From NCBI GenBank assembly GCA_903826405.1, contig CAIKEH010000003.1, positions 19,770 to 83,769 on the forward strand: a DNA stretch of 64,000 bases, read 5' to 3'. The DNA comes from an uncultured bacterium (GTDB lineage Bacteria; Bacteroidota; Bacteroidia; Chitinophagales; Chitinophagaceae). Below, in pieces: positions 52,537 to 61,915 of the stretch. The notes beneath the pieces were generated by a model. The model was not told where the DNA came from. It saw only the letters and a program-made list of their open reading frames with translations, and did not search any database. Each line of letters begins with the position of its first letter. Within the stretch, counting starts at the first letter, position 1. A program made the translations under genes and the position numbers.

Positions 52537-52953
52537 TCAATTGCAGTATTCTTCGAATGCGGCAATCAGATTGTGGGCGATCATCTGTGCAGGACGACCT
52601 TCGATCTGGTGACGCTCTATCATGTGAACCAATTGTCCATCCTTGAACAAGGCGATCGCAGGAGATGAAGGAGGGTATGGCAAAAGATGTTCACGAAGCT
52701 TCCTGACGGCTTCAATGTCGTATCCTGCGAAAGTGGTGGTGAGCCTGTCTGGCTTGTGGGAACTATTGTGAACGGCCATTAAAACTCCGGGGCGGGCACT
52801 TCCAGCGGAACAACCACATACGGAATTGATCATGATCAGTGTGGTTCCCTCTTTGGCGACGGTATCGTCCACTGAAGCAGGAGTAAGCAACTCCTCGAAA
52901 CCCTGTTCGGTAAGTTCCTCTTTCATCGGAATGACTATCTCTGTTGGATACAT
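52537..52953 (-). CDS. Bacilliredoxin (BrxA/BrxB family)
   Basis: 138 residues. Start MYPTEIVIPMKEELTEQGF matches the family; the active site is VCGCSAGSARP with the CGC pair that removes bacillithiol from oxidised proteins. Other blocks are RLTTTFAGYDIEAVRKLREH and SSPAIALFKDGQLVHMIERH. It implies that the organism makes bacillithiol, or a similar thiol, as known for some Bacteroidota. Start at 52953; the frame opens at 52986 but that region holds the -7 box. Confidence 0.93.
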   Translation of the reverse strand: MYPTEIVIPMKEELTEQGFEELLTPASVDDTVAKEGTTLIMINSVCGCSAGSARPGVLMAVHNSSHKPDRLTTTFAGYDIEAVRKLREHLLPYPPSSPAIALFKDGQLVHMIERHQIEGRPAQMIAHNLIAAFEEYCN

Positions 52954-52973
52954 AAAATGATTTTTTAAGAATA

Positions 52974-52981
52974 CAAAGTTA
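52974..52981 (-). promoter_or_regulatory. -7 box of the bacilliredoxin gene
   Basis: Minus-strand TAACTTTG, 20 bases before the ATG. A TTG lies 16 bases upstream of it, closer than usual. Confidence 0.55.
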
Positions 52982-53152
52982 CGCAAAACATCTTTATCAA
53001 TCTATTTCGGAAATTATGTCATGGATTATTGCAAATAAGCGACATAGTGTCATTTTTATTGTGTTTAATCTGACAAGAAGTTTTTAGAATGGGGTTGGTA
53101 TTTTTTTTGTAAAAGCTATTACCACATCAGATCAAACTAAAAACACAGAAAC

Positions 53153-53602
53153 ATGACATTCACGAAACAAACACAAAAGCCTTTCGAAAAAACGATCAAC
53201 AGTCTTTTTGAAGATCTTTTCCAGCAGGTCCCCTCCCGCTTATCCCAGGAAGAATTCGGGTGGCCTTTACATACCTCCCGAACTCCGGTGAATATTCGGG
53301 AGAATGAGCAGTCTTACACAGTCGAATTGATGGCCCCGGGATTTCAGAAATCAGATTTCAGCATCAGCATGGAAAAGAATCAGTTGGCCATCTCTGCTAC
53401 AAAAAATGTTGAAGCAGAACAGGGCAATGACAAGGTCGTTCGCAGGGAATTTTCCCTCAAAGCTTTCAGCCGCAGTTTCACCATTGATGAGAAGATTGAC
53501 AGCTCGAAGATCTCCGCTAAGTATGAAAATGGGATCCTGTTGGTGAACCTGCCTCGAAAAGAGGAAGTGAAGATCACCCCTCAAACGATCGCCGTTCAAT
53601 GA
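53153..53602 (+). CDS. Small heat-shock protein (Hsp20/alpha-crystallin)
   Basis: 149 residues. The alpha-crystallin domain spans about 42-140: TPVNIRENEQSYTVELMAPGFQKSDF, then VRREFSLKAFSRSFTIDEKID and KYENGILLVNLPRKEE (the A-x-x-NGVL-type motif). ATP-independent chaperone that holds unfolding proteins. The upstream 150 bp is A/T-rich with a T8 run (53101-53108) and no clean consensus promoter. A strong terminator follows. Confidence 0.95.
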   Translation: MTFTKQTQKPFEKTINSLFEDLFQQVPSRLSQEEFGWPLHTSRTPVNIRENEQSYTVELMAPGFQKSDFSISMEKNQLAISATKNVEAEQGNDKVVRREFSLKAFSRSFTIDEKIDSSKISAKYENGILLVNLPRKEEVKITPQTIAVQ

Positions 53603-53638
53603 ATTTAACTATGTTCATAAGCAGTTGATTTTGGTAGA

Positions 53639-53675
53639 AACCCTCCTCATTCCTGAGGGGGGTTCTTAATTTTTT
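53639..53675 (+). terminator. Terminator of the small heat-shock gene
   Basis: AACCCTCCTCA pairs with TGAGGGGGGTT (11 bp, one G-U) with a four-base loop, then CTTAATTTTTT. Confidence 0.85.
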
Positions 53676-53719
53676 GTGATAATGAGCAGATTGACGCTAA
53701 CCTTTCGGGTGATTTGGAG

Positions 53720-53727
53720 TAATTTTG
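53720..53727 (+). promoter_or_regulatory. -7 box of the exported protein gene
   Basis: TAATTTTG matches TAnnTTTG. A TTG at 53691-53693 lies 26 bases upstream, longer than the usual 20. The box covers the first in-frame TTG, which therefore cannot be the start codon of the transcript. Confidence 0.55.
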
Positions 53728-53757
53728 CAGTCCAGATTAACCCTTAATCTAACCTCC

Positions 53758-55059
53758 TTGAAACGAACCCTTCTGGTTGCCCTTCTGGTTGCCTTTGTCT
53801 CTTTATCCTTTGGCCAGGCTCGCGTCACGCAAACCAATCCGGCAAAGCTCGATACCCTCCCCAGCCGTCCCCTTCTGGATACGATAAGGGTAGATACTTC
53901 CTTGCGTATCATGAACCTGAATCCATTTTTCACGATCCATGCGGATTCCATTCTGAGTTATGAACTGCGAATAAACAGGCAGAATACGGAATCCTATTAC
54001 TGGTTCCTCAAGAATGCACCAGTCGGACTACAGTTGGACAAGAATTCAGGTTTGCTGTATTTCAAGGCGGACAAATCATTTTTCAAAAGTGGGAAGCTTA
54101 AATACGATGTTCCTTACAACGTCAACCTTGGTGTGCAGAATCTGTACAAGCCATCTGACCATGTGGATACTTCGCTGACCATACTCTTCTATAATACGGA
54201 GATCAATCCTTCCCGATTGAAGCCGACGGTGACAGAGACCATGTTTGTAGAGGAAGGTGATTCCGTTCAATTCAAAGTTCAATGTGAGATGGGAACCTTT
54301 CCGGTCGAGCAGATAACGGTCAATAGTAATATGCCCATCAGCCAGTTCCGTCCCGTCAGAAAATGTGATGATGAATTCAGCTGGACGATCCCCTTTGATT
54401 TCATCAAGGAGAATGATACGGCCAAGCAAAAATTAGTGGTGCTGGAATTCATCGGTTCGGACAAGTTCATGAATAAGGATACCGCTTTTGTCAGGGTCAT
54501 GGTCAAACCCGGTATAAACTACCCTCAGCGAAACGATGAGCATGCAAGAGTGAGCAAGGAAATGGTCAAGTACATTGAAAACCTCAAACTCACTTTCTAT
54601 GCGGTCAGCAAAACGATTAAAAATACCAAGTCTACACGCACCGCTTTTGATATCACCAGTTCAACCACGGCATTGGCGGGCACGGTGTTGGTGACCACGG
54701 CAGAAAGTGGGACCACAGCCCAAAATTTCGGGAAGATCCTTCCCAGCGTTGGCCTTACCCTTGTTCCGGTCAAGGAGGCCGTTGCTCCTAACAAAGTGCA
54801 GGAACAGAATACGGCTTCCCAGATCCGTACCGTGACCAAACGTCTGGAATACATGCTTTCAGAAAATGGCCTCATCAATGCACGCGACCCCGATGTCATG
54901 GTCAAGACCCGTAAACTACGTGAGGAACTCAAACAAGCACAAGTTCAATTGGTCGACCTTCCCATGGTCGATATGGACCTGAAATACGATCAGCAGGAAG
55001 CTGAGGAATATTTCAACAGCCCCAACGTCAACAAAAAATACAAATTGAAGATCAATTAG
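53758..55059 (+). CDS. Exported protein of unknown function
   Basis: 433 residues from the TTG at 53758 (MKRTLLVALLVAFVSLSFGQ signal peptide, with TTG read as Met). An earlier in-frame TTG at 53725 overlaps the -7 box. The N-terminal 270 residues look like two or three Ig-like/cadherin-like beta domains (NPFFTIHADSILSYELR, GVQNLYKPSDHVDTSLTILFYN, VEEGDSVQFKVQCEMG). The last 150 are helical, with Lys/Gln-rich segments ending in YKLKIN. No enzyme motif or named family was recognised. Its end overlaps the convergent NTF2-like gene by 8 bp. Confidence 0.72.
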   Translation: MKRTLLVALLVAFVSLSFGQARVTQTNPAKLDTLPSRPLLDTIRVDTSLRIMNLNPFFTIHADSILSYELRINRQNTESYYWFLKNAPVGLQLDKNSGLLYFKADKSFFKSGKLKYDVPYNVNLGVQNLYKPSDHVDTSLTILFYNTEINPSRLKPTVTETMFVEEGDSVQFKVQCEMGTFPVEQITVNSNMPISQFRPVRKCDDEFSWTIPFDFIKENDTAKQKLVVLEFIGSDKFMNKDTAFVRVMVKPGINYPQRNDEHARVSKEMVKYIENLKLTFYAVSKTIKNTKSTRTAFDITSSTTALAGTVLVTTAESGTTAQNFGKILPSVGLTLVPVKEAVAPNKVQEQNTASQIRTVTKRLEYMLSENGLINARDPDVMVKTRKLREELKQAQVQLVDLPMVDMDLKYDQQEAEEYFNSPNVNKKYKLKIN

Positions 55060-55510
55060 AAAGACAGGGGGATTTTCTTCTCGTATCGATCAGGTAAACG
55101 ATCTTCCAACCATCTTTAAACCGTACCAGTTGGAATACATCCACACCACAATGGCTGAATTTACCCTTATAAAAAAATTGGTATGGAGCCCATACCATGG
55201 CCAATGGACCATCTATCTTTATTGTTCCAAACTGGATACGCTCGTCGGCATCGCCTGATGCCCATTTCCCGACCGATTGAGAAAATTCAGCCACCTTTTC
55301 GTTTTTGACCAGAGCGGATCCATTTTCATCGCTCGTGATCGTTTGCAATACTGCACTTTCCGAAAACGTTCCGCTGACTTTTCCTCCGTCTGACGTTATC
55401 ATGGCTTCGAATAACCTATTCACGGTGATCTTTATAGAATCTTCAGCAGACTGACAGAACCCCATGAAGGGAAGGAGAAGCATGGGAATAAGAGGTATTG
55501 TTTTTTTCAT
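55052..55510 (-). CDS. Exported NTF2-like protein (SnoaL/lumazine-binding-like)
   Basis: 152 residues: signal peptide (to GFCQ, residue 20) and a single NTF2-like cone fold. The helical start SAEDSIKITVNRLFEAMITSDGG is followed by strands GTIKIDGPLAMVWAPYQFFYKGKFSHCGVDVFQLV and RFKDGWKIVYLIDTRRK (split here), the usual order. Such secreted forms are often of unknown ligand. Same strand as the arginine-decarboxylase gene, 69 bp downstream. Confidence 0.82.
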   Translation of the reverse strand: MKKTIPLIPMLLLPFMGFCQSAEDSIKITVNRLFEAMITSDGGKVSGTFSESAVLQTITSDENGSALVKNEKVAEFSQSVGKWASGDADERIQFGTIKIDGPLAMVWAPYQFFYKGKFSHCGVDVFQLVRFKDGWKIVYLIDTRRKSPCLSN

Positions 55511-55579
55511 GAACTACGTTTTACATCGATAGATATCTACCATTCGGAACCAGACTGCGGTAGAATTGTCCGTTCTCGA

Positions 55580-56986
55580 TCAAAGATAGCCCAGCAATTT
55601 CAACATGCTCTGTGCGGATTGTTCCTTGGCGTAAACCCAGTCCTGGAGTTTCCCATTCTTGTCATAACCCACGATGATATGTTTTGGTGAAGGGATCATG
55701 CAATGTTTGATGCCACCCCAACCGCTGATCTGGTCCTGATAAGCTCCGGTATGGAAGAATCCTAAGTAGAGAGGCTCTTTCGGATTTTCTCCGTTCAATT
55801 TAGGCAGGAACACTTCATTGATATGTTCTTCTGAATCGTAGTAGTCATGACTGTCACAGGTGATGCCGCCCAAGACCACACGTTGATATTCATTGTTCCA
55901 TTTGTTGACAGGAAGCAGGAGGAATCTTTCACCGATACCCCAGGTATCGGGCAATGTGGTTATGAAGGAAGAATCGATCATGTACCAGATCTCCCTGTCA
56001 TTTTGCATTTTCTGAGCCATCACACTGTAAATATGGGCCATGCTCTCCCCTACTGTGAAACTTCCGAATTCAGTGTATATGTTCGGCATCTGCACTTTTG
56101 CTTTTTTGCAGGCCTTCTTGATATTACCCACGATCTCATTGATCATGAACTGATAATCGTAATCGAATCCGAGTGAATGCTTGATGGGGAATCCACCTCC
56201 TATGTTTATAGAGTCAAGTTCCGGGCAGATCTTCTTGAGTTGGCAATACAGGTTGATCACCTTGTTCAATTCACTCCAATAATAAATATCGTCCTTGACG
56301 CCTTTGTTGAGGAAGATATGCAACATCTTGAGCTGGAACTTTTCTTCATAACCCTCTATCTGGTCTACATAGAATTCCAGGATGTCTTTCGCGCGGAATC
56401 CCAGTCTGGATGTATAAAAGGGGAAATTGGGTTCTTCTTCTGCTGCCACCCGGATGCCCAGCTTGAAAGGGACTTTGACCGAGCGTTTGTAAAACTCCAA
56501 TTCCTCTTTGTTATCGAGAATGGGGATCGTATTCCGGAAGCCGGTATTGAGCAGTTTCGATATACGCTGGGTATAGGGTTTCTGCTTGAATCCGTTGCAG
56601 ATTATATAAATATCCTTGTTTAACTTCCTCTTTGAATAAAGTTTGTTGATGATCTCGATGTCGTAGGCATATGAAGTCTCGAGGTGCACCTCATTGTTGA
56701 GGGCTTCCTCTACGACAAATGAAAAATGGGAACTCTTGGTGCAGTAGCAATAGAAATACCTGCCTTCGTACTTGTGTTTTTTGAAGGCGGTCTTGAACAT
56801 ATCCTTGGCCTTCTTGATCTGCATCCCGATCTTGGGTAGGTAGGTCAGTTTGAGGGGTGTCCCATATTTGTCTATGAGGGCCCGAAGATCGAGCCCGTTG
56901 AAGAAGAGATTGTTGTCGTGAATCTCGAAACCTTCCTGTGGAAAATAGAAGGTTTGTTTGACCAGGTCCGTGTACGTGTTACTCAT
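55580..56986 (-). CDS. Arginine decarboxylase-type PLP enzyme (fold III)
   Basis: 468 residues of the alanine racemase/ornithine decarboxylase fold. The PLP Lys is in FYCYCTKSSHFSFV, the glycine phosphate-binding loop in INIGGGFPIKHS, and the catalytic Cys in GGITCDSHDYYDS. Relatives in Bacteroidota are annotated as biosynthetic arginine decarboxylase, giving agmatine for polyamines; diaminopimelate or other amino acid substrates cannot be excluded. It is shorter than the 650-residue SpeA of enterobacteria. The ATG at 56986 is well isolated: 105 bp separate it from the rplT terminator. Confidence 0.85.
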   Translation of the reverse strand: MSNTYTDLVKQTFYFPQEGFEIHDNNLFFNGLDLRALIDKYGTPLKLTYLPKIGMQIKKAKDMFKTAFKKHKYEGRYFYCYCTKSSHFSFVVEEALNNEVHLETSYAYDIEIINKLYSKRKLNKDIYIICNGFKQKPYTQRISKLLNTGFRNTIPILDNKEELEFYKRSVKVPFKLGIRVAAEEEPNFPFYTSRLGFRAKDILEFYVDQIEGYEEKFQLKMLHIFLNKGVKDDIYYWSELNKVINLYCQLKKICPELDSINIGGGFPIKHSLGFDYDYQFMINEIVGNIKKACKKAKVQMPNIYTEFGSFTVGESMAHIYSVMAQKMQNDREIWYMIDSSFITTLPDTWGIGERFLLLPVNKWNNEYQRVVLGGITCDSHDYYDSEEHINEVFLPKLNGENPKEPLYLGFFHTGAYQDQISGWGGIKHCMIPSPKHIIVGYDKNGKLQDWVYAKEQSAQSMLKLLGYL

Positions 56987-57091
56987 CTACTGTGGAAGGT
57001 TGATGTTAATAAACAAATGCTGAACATTGTTCCTGACGTTTTTTAGACATCGGAGATGCGCAAATTTAATTTATTGGAGGATTCAGGGATG

Positions 57092-57124
57092 AAAAAAACC
57101 GGGTATGGCTCAGCCATACCCGGT
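57092..57124 (-). terminator. rpmI-rplT terminator
   Basis: Arms ACCGGGTATGGC (57098-57109) and GCCATACCCGGT (57113-57124) pair perfectly over 12 bp with a three-base loop. Seven T follow on the minus strand. Confidence 0.92.
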
Positions 57125-57143
57125 ATATATCAAGCGATCATGA

Positions 57144-57488
57144 TCATTTAACGGAAGCAACAAGGCTTTTGAAGCTTGCCGATTCATTCATGGCCAGATC
57201 GGCCAGTACTTTCCGGTCGAGTTCAATCCCCTTCACTTTGAGTTTGTTGATGAACTCCGAATACGTAAGACCTTCCTCACGGACGGCTGCGTTGATACGG
57301 GCTATCCACAGTGCACGGTATTCCCTTTTTTTGCCCTTACGACCTACGTAAGCATATTGCTGACCTTTCTCAACGATATTCTTGGCGACCGTATAAACAT
57401 TCTTGCGTTTGCCATAGAAACCCTTGGCTTTTTTCAGGATCCTTTTCCTGCGTGCCCTAGAGGCTACGGCGTTTACTGAACGAGGCAT
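57144..57488 (-). CDS. rplT: 50S ribosomal protein L20
   Basis: 114 residues, the family length. Start [28 protein letters not shown] and the later RDRR-type assembly region [21 protein letters not shown] are clear. L20 binds 23S rRNA early in assembly and represses its own operon in several bacteria. It follows rpmI by 48 bp and ends the transcript. Confidence 0.97.
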   Translation of the reverse strand: MPRSVNAVASRARRKRILKKAKGFYGKRKNVYTVAKNIVEKGQQYAYVGRKGKKREYRALWIARINAAVREEGLTYSEFINKLKVKGIELDRKVLADLAMNESASFKSLVASVK

Positions 57489-57536
57489 ATGTTAATGATT
57501 TTGTAGTTGATGTAATAGGTGGCTTGAGATCAGAGA

Positions 57537-57734
57537 TTACTTAAGTCGAAGCAATCGCTTGACAAAATCCAGGTTTGCGTGATGTACCTGTCCTTCTACC
57601 CGAAGCGCTCGTTTGCGGGACTGGGCTTTTTTGGTGAGCAGGTGGCCACGATACGGCTTCCTGAAGGAGATCTTTCCTGTCCCGGTGACCTTGAAGGTCT
57701 TTTTTGCACGGGAGTGTGTTTTAACCTTGGGCAT
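57537..57734 (-). CDS. rpmI: 50S ribosomal protein L35
   Basis: 65 residues. MPKVKTHSRAKKTFKVTGTGK and HLLTKKAQSRKRAL are typical. In most bacteria infC comes directly before rpmI; here the 278 bp upstream hold no gene and a promoter lies only 107 bases away, so rpmI-rplT form a separate unit. Confidence 0.97.
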   Translation of the reverse strand: MPKVKTHSRAKKTFKVTGTGKISFRKPYRGHLLTKKAQSRKRALRVEGQVHHANLDFVKRLLRLK

Positions 57735-57766
57735 AAAATGCTATTTTCTGTTTACCCTGCTGGTGT

Positions 57767-57836
57767 CCCCGAACAGACGGGGCTCTTATGGAACCGTTTG
57801 GGTCAATATGTCTGATCCGTCGGAACGGTCAAACGG
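57767..57836 (-). promoter_or_regulatory. Structured leader of rpmI-rplT
   Basis: In the roughly 100-base untranslated leader three pairings are seen on the minus strand. CCGTTTG (57830-57836) pairs with CAAACGG (57794-57800). Inside it CCGT/ACGG pair around TCCG (57817-57828). Nearer the gene CCCCG/CGGGG pair (57767-57782) around TCTGTT. This layout suits a ribosomal-protein leader controlled by L20 or L35, but it matches no leader I can name. Confidence 0.55.
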
Positions 57837-57840
57837 GCTG

Positions 57841-57872
57841 CAAAGGTATCATTTACAGGCATAATATCCAAA
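57841..57872 (-). promoter_or_regulatory. rpmI-rplT promoter
   Basis: Minus-strand TTTG (57869-57872), 20 bases, TACCTTTG (57841-57848): full match to the consensus. Transcription should start near 57834. Confidence 0.85.
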
Positions 57873-58012
57873 AGAGTAAGGCTGGCAACTGAAATGATAT
57901 ATTTTTAACCCTGATGTTTACTCCGTGATGACCTTTCCTGATGGCATTTGAAACACCAGAGAAAATTTATTAACTACAATAATTTGTTTATCAAGTAGTT
58001 AAATCCAATTCT

Positions 58013-60007
58013 TTACTTCACGGAACTCCAGAGATTGTTATCCGGGTTGTAATCCGGGAAAGCGTGGTCAGGATCTATCACCACGCTGACCAATTCCTCC
58101 TTGGTATCCAACTTGAACTTCCAGTTAGTATTATTCTGCCAGATCTCCACGGGGAGTGTTTTTCTACCGGTTAAACCACTCACCGTTTTATATTGAACCA
58201 CTACGGGCATGGCCATTCGATCCCTGTTTTCAATAGTCACCAGAGCGCCATTAGCTGCTTTAGTGTTCACATATTCCACCTTGGTGATGGCCTGATCAAG
58301 TCTCCAGTTCTCCAGGAACATGCTTTTCCAGAACCAGCCGAGATCCTCTCCCAGACTATTATCCATGCTGTGGAAGAAATCCCATGGTGATGGGTGCTTA
58401 TATGCCCAGTCGCGTATGTACTTTTTGAAGGCATAATCGAACCTCTCTCTTCCGACAACTTGATCACGCAAAAGGCCAAGGGCATATGCCGGTTTGAAAT
58501 AAAGAGCAATTCCGATATTGAACTCTTTCATCCCATCCGGCGTGTTGAGAATGCTTTCAGTCCTCTCTCCGAACATGTATCGAGATATCTGATGTCCATC
58601 AAGTGGGGCCTCTTGAAATTCTCCTTTGTTGTAATCTCCTTTGGAAATCCCATTGATGAATGTATTGAAACCTTCATCCATCCATCCGTATTTCCTTTCG
58701 TTGCTTCCTACGATCATGGGAAACCAGGTATGACCGAATTCGTGGTCGGTCACGCCCCAAAGGCTTTCTCCCCGGGATTCTGCACCGCAGAAGACTATTC
58801 CGGGGTATTCCATTCCCGCCACGTTGCTGGCAACATCTACTGCTGCAGGGTATGGATATTCGAACCAGCGTTTACTGTAATTTTCCAGGCTGGCTTTGGT
58901 GAATTCCGCTCCCCTGTTCCAACCATCTTTGCCGATGGTCTCCACCGGATATGCGGCCTGAGCCAGGGCCTTGCGGCCACTGGGCAGATTCATTCTTACG
59001 GCATCCCAAACAAAGGCCTTTGACGTCGCCCAAGCGAAATCACGCGCGCCTGTGATCCTGTATTTCCAGGTGAGATTACTTTTGCCCGGCCTTGATTTGG
59101 GATCGGTGACTTCATCCTTGTTCCGTATGGAAATGGTCACGTCACTTTCTTTTGCTGCGTTATACCTTTTGAGTTGTTCTGGGGTGAGCACTTCCGAAGG
59201 ATTCAATAGTTCTCCTGATGCTACCACAATATGTTCTGCGGGCACTGTTATGTTCACATCCAGATCACCATATTCCAAATAGAATTCACTCGCACCCAGG
59301 TATGGCAGGGTATTCCATCCTTGAATGTCGTCAAATACACAAATGCGCGGATACCATTGAGCCACGGCCCAGATCTCTCCATTTGTCGTGGTCAGGACGC
59401 CTGTCCTATCCGCCCCATACTTCGGAATGATGAAATCATAGGTGATCTTCACCTTGACCACGTCTCCTTTGGCTTGCAAAGGCTTTTTCAAACGGATCTG
59501 AAGCCTGGTGTCCGTGATCACCGTATCCGGAGCATAATCTACAGGCTTGCCATTTTCCACGGCCGAAACGCTGACTGAATTGATATGAAACCCACCATCA
59601 AAAGAACTTTGGCTGTCCCCATATCGGCTCCTCCCTTGTGCCGGCATTTTGGCTGCACCACGAGATTTTGTGTTGAAGAGATTCTGATCCAGTTGCATCC
59701 AGAGATAAGGCAATGGTTGAGGGCTATTATTCTTGTAGGTCATGACCACCGTGCCGGAGACCTTGTTGTTTTTATCATCAAAGCTTGCATTGATCTGGTA
59801 ATCGGCCCTGTTCTGCCAATAATCCGGTCCCGGCTCACCATTTCCGGAACGGTAGCTGCTTCCCGATTGAGGGTAGAAGAGGGGACCGAATAGAGCATGT
59901 GGATCGTAAACCGGTGAAGATGGTTCGGCGGTAGATTGGGCCTGTACCTGAACCGCGAAAACGGTGAACAAGGTTACCATACCGGTAACCAACCAGGATC
60001 TTTTCAT
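58013..60007 (-). CDS. M1-family metallopeptidase
   Basis: 664 residues with a signal peptide (to VQAQ, residue 23). The gluzincin zinc site [25 protein letters not shown] gives HExxH and the third ligand Glu 18 residues later. The exopeptidase GxMEN-type motif appears as GMEYPGIVF. The N-terminal beta domain ([24 protein letters not shown]) is that of M1 aminopeptidases. It should work in the periplasm or outside the cell on peptides; it has no T9SS tail. A single-gene unit with 150 bp of upstream A/T-rich sequence. Confidence 0.9.
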   Translation of the reverse strand: MKRSWLVTGMVTLFTVFAVQVQAQSTAEPSSPVYDPHALFGPLFYPQSGSSYRSGNGEPGPDYWQNRADYQINASFDDKNNKVSGTVVMTYKNNSPQPLPYLWMQLDQNLFNTKSRGAAKMPAQGRSRYGDSQSSFDGGFHINSVSVSAVENGKPVDYAPDTVITDTRLQIRLKKPLQAKGDVVKVKITYDFIIPKYGADRTGVLTTTNGEIWAVAQWYPRICVFDDIQGWNTLPYLGASEFYLEYGDLDVNITVPAEHIVVASGELLNPSEVLTPEQLKRYNAAKESDVTISIRNKDEVTDPKSRPGKSNLTWKYRITGARDFAWATSKAFVWDAVRMNLPSGRKALAQAAYPVETIGKDGWNRGAEFTKASLENYSKRWFEYPYPAAVDVASNVAGMEYPGIVFCGAESRGESLWGVTDHEFGHTWFPMIVGSNERKYGWMDEGFNTFINGISKGDYNKGEFQEAPLDGHQISRYMFGERTESILNTPDGMKEFNIGIALYFKPAYALGLLRDQVVGRERFDYAFKKYIRDWAYKHPSPWDFFHSMDNSLGEDLGWFWKSMFLENWRLDQAITKVEYVNTKAANGALVTIENRDRMAMPVVVQYKTVSGLTGRKTLPVEIWQNNTNWKFKLDTKEELVSVVIDPDHAFPDYNPDNNLWSSVK

Positions 60008-60065
60008 TTCTGAGGCAGTTTTGATTGGATGTGTAAATTAGAAAAAAAGGATGTAGTCTGCACCT

Positions 60066-60827
60066 TCAAAGCAAGCTTTCCAGCAACTTTTTGCCTTCTG
60101 CCTTGTAAGTCGCATCATCCTGCATTTTTGGGGGTAGCTTGGCCATTCTGTTCAGGATGTCGATCGCCTTGTCTGACTGTCCGTTTTCATTGTATGCTTT
60201 GGCCAATTCCAGATAATTCAGGATGAACCCCGGATCCTGGACACGGGCTTTCTCATACCACATGATCGCTTGAGGTAGCGAGGCATCCGGCAGACCTCCA
60301 AAAAGTAATTTGATGACGGCTTTTTCAGCGAAATTCAGGCTGGTTACCTCGAAATTCCATTTGCCCATCAAATGTTGCGCTCGGGCATAGTTGGGGTCTG
60401 ATGCCAAAGCAGCTTCTGCATATTTCCTGATCTCCCTCACGTTCTGCACCTTCTCCTTACCGCTGCTGATCAGTGCCATCCGCCCCATCGCCATGCCCAT
60501 CGCAAAATTGGCCTCGGCATCATTGGCATTCACTTTGAGGGCCGACTCCGCATAGGCTTTTCCCGCCTGGAAATATTCCGATTTCTTTTTATCATCTTTT
60601 TGGCGATTCCCGATCTGGCTACTCATCATGCTTGCCTTGGACAGAGCATGCAGGTCGTTCGGCGCGATCTTCAAGGCATCCTGAAGTTTTCGAAGGGCAT
60701 CTTCCTCCTTTAACCCCTTTTCCAGTTCAGCGGCTTCCTTGACCAGATAAGCTACATCCTGAGCATGGAGGATCTGTATCCATGGCAATACCATACAGAA
60801 GATCGTGGCCTTCAGGTTCATGATCAA
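60066..60827 (-). CDS. Exported TPR-repeat protein
   Basis: 253 residues: signal peptide (to LHAQ, residue 23) and four to five TPR-like helix pairs (ALRKLQDALKIAPNDLHAL, AGKAYAESALKVNANDAEANFAMGMA, IRKYAEAALASDPNYARAQHLMGKW, AIMWYEKARVQDPGFILNYLELAKAYNENGQ). The arrangement resembles regulator-of-microtubule-dynamics-type TPR proteins seen in Bacteroidota. A protein-binding role in the periplasm is likely. The start at 60827 overlaps the folB stop by four bases; an ATG at 60821 is equally possible. Confidence 0.8.
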   Translation of the reverse strand: MIMNLKATIFCMVLPWIQILHAQDVAYLVKEAAELEKGLKEEDALRKLQDALKIAPNDLHALSKASMMSSQIGNRQKDDKKKSEYFQAGKAYAESALKVNANDAEANFAMGMAMGRMALISSGKEKVQNVREIRKYAEAALASDPNYARAQHLMGKWNFEVTSLNFAEKAVIKLLFGGLPDASLPQAIMWYEKARVQDPGFILNYLELAKAYNENGQSDKAIDILNRMAKLPPKMQDDATYKAEGKKLLESLL

Positions 60828-61174
60828 TAGATTTGATGAATTTTAACATTGACCTGCCCGCGAAAACGATTGATGGGAGGATGCAGTTTGCTGATAGAAA
60901 TACCGATCTCCTTCACGAAGGGGAATCTTTCCTTTACATCCGCGACGATATTCGAAGCGAGTTCTTCCAGCAGCGGATGATGTTTTGACATTCTGCCTTC
61001 AGCCAATTCAAATAAAACCACATAATCCACCGTGTCCCGAATGGAATGTATCGGTTCCTTTTCCTCGTAACTGGCAAAAAGGGAAAGTTCGAAAGAGTTA
61101 CCCACGGACTTTTCTTCCTGGAAGATTCCATGATTTGCCGTGAACAATACCTTTTCAATACTCACCGTTGTCAT
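60824..61174 (-). CDS. folB: Dihydroneopterin aldolase
   Basis: 116 residues, full length. It cleaves 7,8-dihydroneopterin to the hydroxymethyl pterin used by FolK and FolP. IEKVLFTANHGIFQEEKSVGNSFEL has the conserved Gly and Glu, and the closing block is IGISISKLHPPINRFRGQVNVKI with the catalytic Lys. It sits between a lipoprotein gene (9 bp upstream) and the TPR gene, apart from folP at 4366. Confidence 0.95.
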   Translation of the reverse strand: MTTVSIEKVLFTANHGIFQEEKSVGNSFELSLFASYEEKEPIHSIRDTVDYVVLFELAEGRMSKHHPLLEELASNIVADVKERFPFVKEIGISISKLHPPINRFRGQVNVKIHQIY

Positions 61175-61183
61175 CGTTCAACT

Positions 61184-61903
61184 TTATTTATTCACCCTTG
61201 ATCTGAACCAATTATCGAAGAAGCCGGATCCTAGTAAGGCCATGCTGTCTGCACGGATCTTCCGGGTCCACGTGAAGTTCGTAAAGGTAGAATCTTTCCG
61301 GTTGAACAGGTATACTTCGGCGGTCCATGAACCTATTTTTTCATCCTGATGCATCAAGGCTAGCATAAAAGCATCGTGGTCAAGCCAATCCGCAGCCTGC
61401 ACGTTCATAGATGGACCATTGAACATGAGTTGCCACCTTTTACCAGTACTCACTTCGCCAATAACGACCTCCTGATCTGGCCCAATGGCACCCAATGACA
61501 CGCCACCATGGATGCTATCAGGTTTTAGCTCAAGGTCATAACTCCAGGCATCAATATATACAGTACTGTCCGGATCAAATGCCAGGAAAGGTCTGTAGAT
61601 ACTTGCGGGAACTGATGATAGCGCTGGTTTCATGCTATCTGCTTTGAAAGTTATCCCGGAGGCTTTGAACTGTCCATTGTTGAAGCCGGGGAAGTGACTT
61701 CCATAAAAGTCCATCCATTTCTTCAGATTCTCCGGATAGGGATCCAGTTCGAGCGTATCTCCAATTTCATAGGCCAAGGGGGTATTCCTGCCCGGTTGAT
61801 CGATACTATTCGAGGGGTCATGGCAAGATAAAAAGAAGCACGCCGTAAACATGGTCATGACCCAAGGGAGCCAAGGCAAGTTTAAATCAGTTCTAGGTTG
61901 CAT
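61184..61903 (-). CDS. Lipoprotein of unknown function
   Basis: 239 residues. The lipobox is FFLSC after a hydrophobic stretch (VMTMFTACFF), with the lipid Cys at about residue 27. The rest is mixed, with no family recognised: LKKWMDFYGSHFPGFNNG, DPDSTVYIDAWSYDLELK, FLALMH-like helices and TAEVYLFNRKDSTFTNF. It lies between the nucleoside-recognition protein (12 bp) and folB (9 bp), so it is part of that run of genes. Function unknown. Confidence 0.7.
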   Translation of the reverse strand: MQPRTDLNLPWLPWVMTMFTACFFLSCHDPSNSIDQPGRNTPLAYEIGDTLELDPYPENLKKWMDFYGSHFPGFNNGQFKASGITFKADSMKPALSSVPASIYRPFLAFDPDSTVYIDAWSYDLELKPDSIHGGVSLGAIGPDQEVVIGEVSTGKRWQLMFNGPSMNVQAADWLDHDAFMLALMHQDEKIGSWTAEVYLFNRKDSTFTNFTWTRKIRADSMALLGSGFFDNWFRSRVNK

Positions 61904-61915
61904 ATTGGATGCGGA

